The notes below the pieces were generated by a model. It was not told the DNA's origin. It saw only the letters and a program-made list of their open reading frames with translations, and did not search any database. From contig NC_049987.1 in the NCBI RefSeq assembly GCF_000003815.2, positions 17,234,969-17,269,395 on the forward strand: a DNA stretch of 34,427 nt, given 5' to 3'. Position 1 is the first letter of the stretch. Each line of letters starts with the position of its first letter. Source of the DNA: Branchiostoma floridae. Lineage: Eukaryota; Chordata; Leptocardii; Amphioxiformes; Branchiostomatidae. Of this stretch, positions 27,831 through 34,427 are shown piece by piece. The position numbers and the translations under genes were made by a program.

Positions 27831-29650
27831 ATACCAAAAATATTGTATGGTGTTTTTGTTGACTATCATGTAATGTTTACTTTTAATTTGATTGTGGTGC
27901 AGGAATATGTACATGTATTTGCTCTTGTTGGGAAGTATAAGAAACAAAAGTTACCATTATGGTAAATTAACCACTAGTATCATAATAGCAATGACAATAA
28001 CTGTCATATATGAACTACAAAATTTTCATTCCTTTATTGCCACCAGTTTGAACTTAAACTGTTTATACAACAAGTAATTTAAAAGTTCGTTGAGGTCATG
28101 AAGTTAAATATAACTCCCTGTCGACTTAACCATCTTCATGGTTACATACCTGTCCTTGGTGCTGAACACGACATTTTCTAGTTCTTTACGTACTATGAAA
28201 AAGCCAACAGTTTTGTGCTATCATTTTACAGCTAAAACAACTAATTATGAAACATAACTTTCTAGACATAGCTTGTCTTTGTACCTATAACTGCAATGCA
28301 CAGTGGAAATGTAACTGAAGTTGATAACGCCACCTAGCGATTCGTCTTATCGGTGCACACCCTTCTTCCGCGACAGGTTCCGATGTAGTGCGCGCCAAAA
28401 AAGTGACGAAAGGCTTCCGTGGATCTATGTTTGAGTTGAGATTTCTCATTATTTCCTGCGGAATGACATTAAACGGTTACATGGCTGAAAAGCGTGGGAA
28501 ATGGTGTGTTTTTGGTGCAAATTGTGTTTTGGTCCGCGCCTTACGTCCGGGATATTCCTACGCCTGAATGTAAACAGGCCGGTGACCTAGATTGACCTCT
28601 GAAGCGCTGTGTTAAGCCAATTTGCAATGCCGCGCGTCTTTGATGATCAAAAAAACTTAAGTACTAGAATTTTCTTCATAATTGGCTGGATTACTCTTTA
28701 GACTTTCCTCTTTCTGGCAGTATCAGTCGTGCTTGCCGGAAAAATCTGCTTCAGCTGTTTTATCCAATGCGAAAATGCCCGATTTTGTGCATCATTTTTG
28801 ACATGAAAATAATGTTTTTTCCCTATAGTTTTTCAAAACTAAATAAGTTGAAGGATCTAAACTCAGTTGGTCTTGTAGCTGAAGGAATATCCGCTCACCC
28901 CATAACCAGTTATTTTGCTTCAGGGTAATTCCCTGGAAGAGATGGTCGCTAGACTTGAGGGTGTGCCGCCTCCATTTGAAACCCTAAATAAACTGGGGTG
29001 TGCCCCCTTATACCTTTCAAAAGAACGTACGCCAATGGTTAGGTACTTTGACGTTACGTTTGTTGTGTGACATCGATTGTAACAGTTTTACATCCATGTG
29101 TCTGAAAATCACGAAGCGGCGTGCTTTCCAGAACAACTAACGCTACATGGTCTTCGGTTTATATTTTCATTATAACAATACAGAGAATTGCGTATGTGAC
29201 GTCATAAACACAAATGCTAGCTCGTAAGAAGAAAAACAATAAATATCATGCTCTTTAGAATTGTGGGTAAAACCTTTGATTGTTGCGCAATAAAGACAGA
29301 ATTTCGTCACAAAGAAAAAGTACAGTGACGCCATTTTCAGAGTCATTAGCAACCAAGCTTGCAACAACAGTGTTCCTTATTGTTTCCCGCCAAAAAGTGA
29401 CAAGAAGTCGATGTCTGGTGTGTTTCTATCAACCCTCAGAATGCCGCCCGCATACTTACCATGACTTGGGTCATCCCCACACAGGTAGGAGGTTTGTGTA
29501 TCTATATCTAACAGAATCCAAAATAATAAAGGAAAATCCATTTTATTCCTTTTTTTTCGACTTGATAATCAGAAAACGCAGTGCGAAATTTTTTGAAAAT
29601 CAAGCCATATTGGATTAGAATGCAACTTTTCAACACACTCGAGTCCTGGG
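27831..29650. other. Intergenic stretch without an identified gene
   Basis: I find no conserved protein. A 28-codon frame at 28481-28567 (+) starts MAEKRGKWCVFGANC, which vaguely recalls the start of THAP zinc fingers, but the Cys spacing is off by one and no partner exon was found. ATGGCGTC at 29338 on the - strand opens a 55-residue frame without recognisable motifs. Confidence 0.5.
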
Positions 29651-29734
29651 AATAGTGACTTGTGGGGGCGATTGCCCCGTACAAAGTCTGAATTGTCCAG
29701 TCGTGTCGTCTTGATTTCACAAAAGTGAAAGATA

Positions 29735-30113
29735 CTTGGGGGCGATCGCCCTGCCNNNNNNNNNNNNNNNNNNNNNNNNNNNNNNNNNNNNNNNNNNNNN
29801 NNNNNNNNNNNNNNNNNNNNNNNNNNNNNNNNNNNNNNNNNNNNNNNNNNNNNNNGATCGCCCTGTTGGTAGCTTTGGGTGGTCGCCCTGCCTGTAGTTG
29901 GGGGCGATCGCCCTGTCAGTACTTGGGGGCGATCGCCCTGCTGGTAGTTGGGGGCGATCGCCCTGTTGGTAGCTTGGGGTGGTCTCCCTGCCTGTAGTTG
30001 GGGGCAATCGCCCTGTCAGTACTTGGGGGCGATCGCCCTGCTGGTAGTTGGGGGGCGATCGCCCTACTAGTAGTTGGGGGCGATCGCCCAGCTAGTAGTT
30101 GGGGTAAGCCAGT
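29735..30113. repeat. Minisatellite of ~25-bp units with a 12-bp palindrome, broken by a gap
   Basis: Units of about 23-26 bp carry GGGCGATCGCCC, a perfect palindrome, followed by a variable TGTCAGTACTT / TGCTGGTAGTT / TGTTGGTAGCTT spacer. Seven intact palindromes are visible, plus variants (GGTGGTCGCCC, GGCAATCGCCC). Spacers recur in a four-unit order of about 100 bp. An outlying GGGGGCGATTGCCCC is at 29664-29678. Open frames across the array are artefacts of the repeat and the Ns. Confidence 0.9.
29756..29855. other. Assembly gap (100 N)
   Basis: Exactly 100 Ns inside the minisatellite, the conventional size for a gap of unknown length. Confidence 0.98.
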
Positions 30114-31855
30114 AGGTTTGCTCGGTCGACCTGTCAGTAGCTGGGATAAATCTTAAATATAAATATAAATATGCAAATATAATCAGCAATCACACACACA
30201 TACATACGCAAATTACGCACTCTTAGTCCGTTGCAATTAGGTGTATTGATTGGCAAGGAAAAAGGCAAAACTATACAACTGAAGACGTAAAACTACTGGT
30301 TACAATACAAATGGTGCAATGTACAGAGGGATGGACCCTTTACAGTTTATATTTAGCTTGATTATACATGTATATATTATATGGCTAATCATCGGTTGTA
30401 TTTTAGCAATGCCTTGTTGCACATTTGTCAGCAAAGTATTTCAAGCTATTCGTTTGTTACTGATAGCTCTAATTACAAGTTCTAAATCCACATGGCCCTT
30501 ATCAAATGATTCAAGTTCAGCTTGTGCTCGATACAATTCGATGTGTAAACGTTTGCGGTATAAACTCAGTGGTCAAACATGGACACGAGAGAAAGAACAA
30601 TCAGAGACTACTGGCAACATGTGACATCACAACTTCACTACATCTTGGATTACACATTTCAAGAATTATGGTGTTACAAATATCATATGGCAGTACCCTA
30701 GCACAATATGATTAAGCCATTGAATGTATTGTTCGTGGAAAAATGTAGTCAAACCGAAATCACATGTACTTGACGTAATATAACGGGAGGTGCCCCAACA
30801 CGGTACGCTTTTTCGTGCGCTCAAACTCATGGCGCTCCATCGCTAGTTGCCTGAGAGTGGTCAAATTTTGATGACTGAATTTTTTACACATAGATTTGAA
30901 CAACATACTTGAATAAGAAATGCATTCATGTGGTTCATGAACCTTTCGCGCTGCGTGTTACAAGCGGCAAACACTGAGACATTTTCGTGTATGTAACCTT
31001 CCAATTTTGTGCTACGCTGGACAGTGTGCCTAACTTGGTACGCTTTTTTTACATTTTGCTCTCTTCAGAAGTAAGTGGTAAATTTAAGTACACAGAAAAA
31101 AATTAATAGTATAGTATTTTAGCTTTCTTTTGACAGTTAAATCGTGGCTGTATGTACTTCTTGTCTCCCATGAGAAAGGCTGTACCTGGAACAATCCAGC
31201 TGATGTGTTAACGGGCAATGGGCTGAATGCACTGATTGTGAATGCCCGACTAAAAAATCCATTACGAAAAAACGACACCGCCAACATCAACAAAACTATG
31301 TCTAATTATATGAAAATATCATCTACATCTCTCTATAAAGTCTTATTTTCATAGACAGCACGAATCATTTGTTACAGTCAAATAAATCTTTGGAGCGTTC
31401 TCTAGTCTGCCACCTTCACGGCCACACTCCCTTGGGAGTACAATGGTGGCAATGTTTATGTCGCTTCCTTTTGCTTGCTTTTCTACTCAACAAACATTTG
31501 AAAACCCATATTCATAGTGTTTTATGGAGCTTTATTTATGTGTATCATGGCAGTTGTGTGACTGCTTGAAAGAGTTCGTATAGTTAGCGACACGAGCCGC
31601 CAATACGCAGAGGCCGGTGACCGCAGTGATTCAGCACTGTCAACATTACTGTTAGAATTCTGTTTAAAAAAAAACATGAAGTAAATATGTTAAAGTATAC
31701 TTGGAATGCAAATTGAAGCTGTGTGCATGGACTTGATTTATTTACCTTTGTAATATGCATAGTCAGTGGCAACAAACACGGTGTACTTATGGATTATAAG
31801 ATCAGCAAAAAATCCGTGCCGTCTTAGGACGGGAACCGTCTTAGGGCAGCCCCCG
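30114..31855. other. Intergenic stretch without an identified gene
   Basis: AT-rich DNA. GGTACGCTTTTT occurs twice (about 30802 and 31038). Frames of 60-100 residues are present but show no family motif. Confidence 0.5.
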
Positions 31856-32170
31856 TTACAGGTTGTAATGTGGACGGTTTAGACAGTGTGCGAGAACGGG
31901 GCATCGGTCGCAGTGGGGAGGATTCAAAGCGTGTAGGTGACGTGTTGGAGAATCTTGCTGCACGGGGTCTCGGTCCATGAAAAAGGTTCCAATTCCTTTT
32001 GAACGGCACTCAAGACGGCACATCGTCAGCGAACGCACGTTTTGATCGAATAGCATCTTTGATGCGACCCACTGGAAGATAACAGTTCTCCTCTTTGTTT
32101 GACGTGAAAGTGTGACAGTTGCAAGCGCCTCCGTAGTCACATGTCTCCTCGCCATGAACAGTCGAATCAC
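31824..32170 (-). other. GC-richer stretch with overlapping - strand frames, uncertain coding
   Basis: A 104-residue frame (32170-31856) starts MIRLFMARRHVTTEALATVT. A second frame (32009-31824) reads MPFKRNWNLFHGPRPRAAR and ends in a Ser/Pro/Arg-rich tail. I recognise neither. The base composition differs from the neighbouring AT-rich DNA, so this could be an exon of an unknown gene or a decayed element. Confidence 0.25.
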
Positions 32171-32491
32171 CTGTTGTTCTGAAAATTGAAGAACGGATTT
32201 AGGGTTTAGCGCTTATACACTAGCTACGTACGACTGAAAACTTTGGAAACAGTTGCAGTGATCACTCAATTACACACATATACGTAGATTATGTGCACAA
32301 AGCCATTGCAACATAATGCATTATAAATTAAAGTGGATATAAGGAATCAGGTAGGCGATATTATGTATGGAAAAGGAATGAAAGGTATATTTTGTAACTG
32401 ACAATAAATTTGAACTATCCGACTTAAGCTGTGTAAGGCTATACGCTAGTTTCAAAGGATGTTCGAAACTGAGCGGCTGAACTTCGGCACA

Positions 32492-32963
32492 NNNNNNNNN
32501 NNNNNNNNNNNNNNNNNNNNNNNNNNNNNNNNNNNNNNNNNNNNNNNNNNNNNNNNNNNNNNNNNNNNNNNNNNNNNNNNNNNNNNNNNNNNNNNNNNNN
32601 NNNNNNNNNNNNNNNNNNNNNNNNNNNNNNNNNNNNNNNNNNNNNNNNNNNNNNNNNNNNNNNNNNNNNNNNNNNNNNNNNNNNNNNNNNNNNNNNNNNN
32701 NNNNNNNNNNNNNNNNNNNNNNNNNNNNNNNNNNNNNNNNNNNNNNNNNNNNNNNNNNNNNNNNNNNNNNNNNNNNNNNNNNNNNNNNNNNNNNNNNNNN
32801 NNNNNNNNNNNNNNNNNNNNNNNNNNNNNNNNNNNNNNNNNNNNNNNNNNNNNNNNNNNNNNNNNNNNNNNNNNNNNNNNNNNNNNNNNNNNNNNNNNNN
32901 NNNNNNNNNNNNNNNNNNNNNNNNNNNNNNNNNNNNNNNNNNNNNNNNNNNNNNNNNNNNNNN
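32492..32963. other. Assembly gap (472 N)
   Basis: A run of 472 Ns. Open frames spanning it are artefacts. Confidence 0.98.
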
Positions 32964-33163
32964 AAGATATCGGGACAATGCCAATATCACGCAAAATACA
33001 TTATCCAGTTTTAATCTTCTGACAATGCTTAGGTTGTCTTTAGGTACTTGAGTAATTGTTTATGGTCCTGATGCGGAAACAATGACCCCATGAATTAGTT
33101 CGCAGTAAGTGAAATGAAGTACTTGGTGAAAGTGAGCCGTTTTCAATGCGTGCTAATGAGGGG

Positions 33164-33209
33164 GGCGTGAGGGCACGCGCCAACACCACGGGGTCCGCAC
33201 TTCAGTACA
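33164..33209 (+). repeat. Dispersed repeat, copy 1
   Basis: GGCGTGAGGGCACGCGCCAA then CACCACGGGGTCCGCACTTC parallels 33831-33875. No boundaries defined. Confidence 0.6.
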
Positions 33210-33272
33210 GCCAAGGAAATTATCGTCAATTATCTGCTACGGGTTACTCCTACGTGAAAACTGGCTGGGATG

Positions 33273-33423
33273 TAGTCTCCAAGCAGACACTACGGTGCCT
33301 TAGAAATAGTATCAAAGCTGGCAAGTCACCGGTGCCCGTTTGACTCCTTTAGCCGGCTATCTCCCTTTGGCCGGCTATACTCCTTTGGCAGCCTAGCTTG
33401 ATACAATCTCTGCTTGGAGACTA
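33273..33423. mobile_element. MITE, 151 bp, perfect 15-bp TIRs and perfect 9-bp TSD
   Basis: TAGTCTCCAAGCAGA at 33273-33287 is the exact inverse of TCTGCTTGGAGACTA at 33409-33423. GCTGGGATG flanks both sides (33264-33272 and 33424-33432). The interior has AGCCGGCTAT/GGCCGGCTAT repeats and inverted AGTATCAAAGCT / AGCTTGATAC. A solo end-like TCTGCTTGGAGGTTA is at 33791-33805. Confidence 0.92.
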
Positions 33424-33830
33424 GCTGGGATGATAGTTTTACAACCTTTCCGAGCCAGAATCTGGGACAAACGCGGCGAGCCGCGCCAGTTCACAGCGGG
33501 GGCTTTCCCCAGAGATCGCTGGAATAGACGAAGACAAGTATCGACTAGGTCAGTAGGTGCGTTGTACACACACAACGCTTTATATTGTCTGGTTGTTGTG
33601 TATATGTATATTTTGCAATAAAAAGTGTGCTTAACTAAACACCTCCTGTGTCAGGTTTTCTTGTTTGCAACTTGGCATCTTTACTGATCGTATTCACTTG
33701 GGTTTTTGAACTTCGCGGTGGCCAATGAAACTCCTCTGCCGACTAAACTTCTTCCCCAGCCTTATGATGCTATCTTATGCCCCCATAAGATCTGCTTGGA
33801 GGTTAGCGCTGTCTATCGTTCTGGCATGCT

Positions 33831-33875
33831 GGGCGTGACAGCACGCGCCAACACCAGGGTATCCGCACTTCACTA
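33831..33875 (+). repeat. Dispersed repeat, copy 2
   Basis: GGGCGTGACAGCACGCGCCA then ACACCAGGGTATCCGCACTT, similar to 33164-33209. Confidence 0.6.
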
Positions 33876-34006
33876 CTCTCTAAGCAGAGGTTAGGCTCCG
33901 GTTGTTGTTGTTTTATTAAAGTTTTTTAGTCGTTGTTATGGGGCTTTCTATTTTGTAATGCGTCTTGTATTGATTAAAAATCAATAGGGGTTAATGGTTA
34001 ACAATT

Positions 34007-34033
34007 GTCAGTCAGTCAGTCAGTCAGTCAGTC
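34007..34033. repeat. GTCA microsatellite
   Basis: Nearly seven perfect GTCA units. Confidence 0.95.
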
Positions 34034-34077
34034 TAGTCAATTGTACATGTGTACAAAAATAAAGCCTGAATAATTGA

Positions 34078-34158
34078 TAGTCTGTGTAACACAAACTCTG
34101 CTGTCCAGGGTCCGGTGGATGTTTGGCGGGCTGCTATAAGCGAGATTTAATCAGGCTA
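34078..34158. mobile_element. MITE, 81 bp, TAG-ended, perfect 9-bp TSD (copy B, inverted)
   Basis: TAGTCTGTGTAACACAAACT ... GATTTAATCAGGCTA is the reverse complement of 24300-24403, apart from about 23 missing internal bases. It is flanked by AATAATTGA at 34069-34077 and 34159-34167. Confidence 0.92.
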
Positions 34159-34427
34159 AATAATTGACTGATTGGGAGGTGTCAGTGCGGGCTGTAGTAA
34201 TGAGGATTTCACGAGGTGGTTAGCTCTCGGTCCCCTGTGGTTCTGCGGTAACCCAACCCGGGTCTCCACGGGGACAGTGTACACACAGACAGGACGGGGT
34301 GCCGTGTACACGCCGGTAAATATCCGGGGAAACTTACGGTGCCAACCTCGACACTAGTGCTATCCCGCCTAGATGCACCTGAAAACCCGGTAAACGTGTG
34401 GCAAAATCTATGGAATAGGAGAAGATA

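Noticed and set aside
28481-28567. Short frame with a THAP-like start (KWCVFGANC)
   Set aside because: Cys spacing does not fit the C-x(2-4)-C pattern, no downstream Cys/His pair or exon was found, and the frame stops after 28 codons.
29717-30007. Repetitive open frames across the minisatellite
   Set aside because: They come from the tandem repeat and the N run; both strands are open for the same reason.
29735-30113. GCGATCGC octamers resembling the cyanobacterial HIP1 repeat
   Set aside because: The host genes are clearly animal, and the octamer is confined to one tandem array, so the resemblance is coincidence.
32439-33022. Long open frames of about 180 residues on both strands
   Set aside because: They consist mostly of the 472-N assembly gap.
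1-34427. CRISPR array, bacterial operon or viral genes
   Set aside because: No regularly spaced direct repeats with unique spacers apart from the minisatellite, no reverse transcriptase, integrase or capsid-like frame, and the genes are spliced animal genes.

Overview
This is a piece of animal (metazoan) nuclear genome. It has intron-rich genes with GT-AG introns, roughly 60% AT introns, many short non-autonomous DNA transposons and SINEs, and two assembly gaps. The encoded proteins are very close to vertebrate orthologues. Together with the dense population of small terminal-inverted-repeat elements, this suggests an invertebrate deuterostome, most likely a lancelet (Branchiostoma). The species call is inference.

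Layout. (1) Positions 1-1061, + strand: the last two exons of a gene ending in a BRCT domain. It aligns without gaps to the C-terminus of DNA ligase IV, so it is called LIG4-like. (2) Positions 2053-5999, - strand: a complete six-exon gene for prefoldin subunit 3 (VBP1/PFDN3, 180 aa), tail to tail with the LIG4-like gene. (3) Positions 6000-6226: a 227-bp bidirectional promoter. (4) Positions 6227-25703, + strand: a complete 19-exon cullin-5 gene (CUL5). Its exons join in frame to exactly 780 codons plus stop, and the neddylation lysine falls at residue 724. (5) Positions 25704 to about 27830: a probable long CUL5 3'UTR. (6) About 27830-34427: no gene I can identify. This part holds a palindromic minisatellite broken by a 100-N gap, a 472-N gap, short repeats and two miniature transposons.

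The genes do not form a pathway. VBP1 is a chaperone subunit that delivers unfolded tubulin and actin to CCT. CUL5 is the scaffold of SOCS-box ubiquitin ligases. The LIG4-like gene would act in non-homologous end joining. VBP1 and CUL5 share one promoter, and both start codons lie in YY1-type motifs.

The most unusual content is inside CUL5 introns. The 3' half of exon 2 with its splice donor, and the 5' third of exon 15 with its splice acceptor, have each been tandemly duplicated into the neighbouring intron. This leaves arrays of decoy exons and splice sites. One exon-2 decoy is a 36-nt, in-frame, splice-site-bounded candidate cassette exon. Several transposon families are delimited to the base by target-site duplications (TSDs) of 5, 6, 8 and 9 bp. 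They include a group with TAG-starting ends and 9-bp TSDs, and a 1.8-kb hAT-type element.
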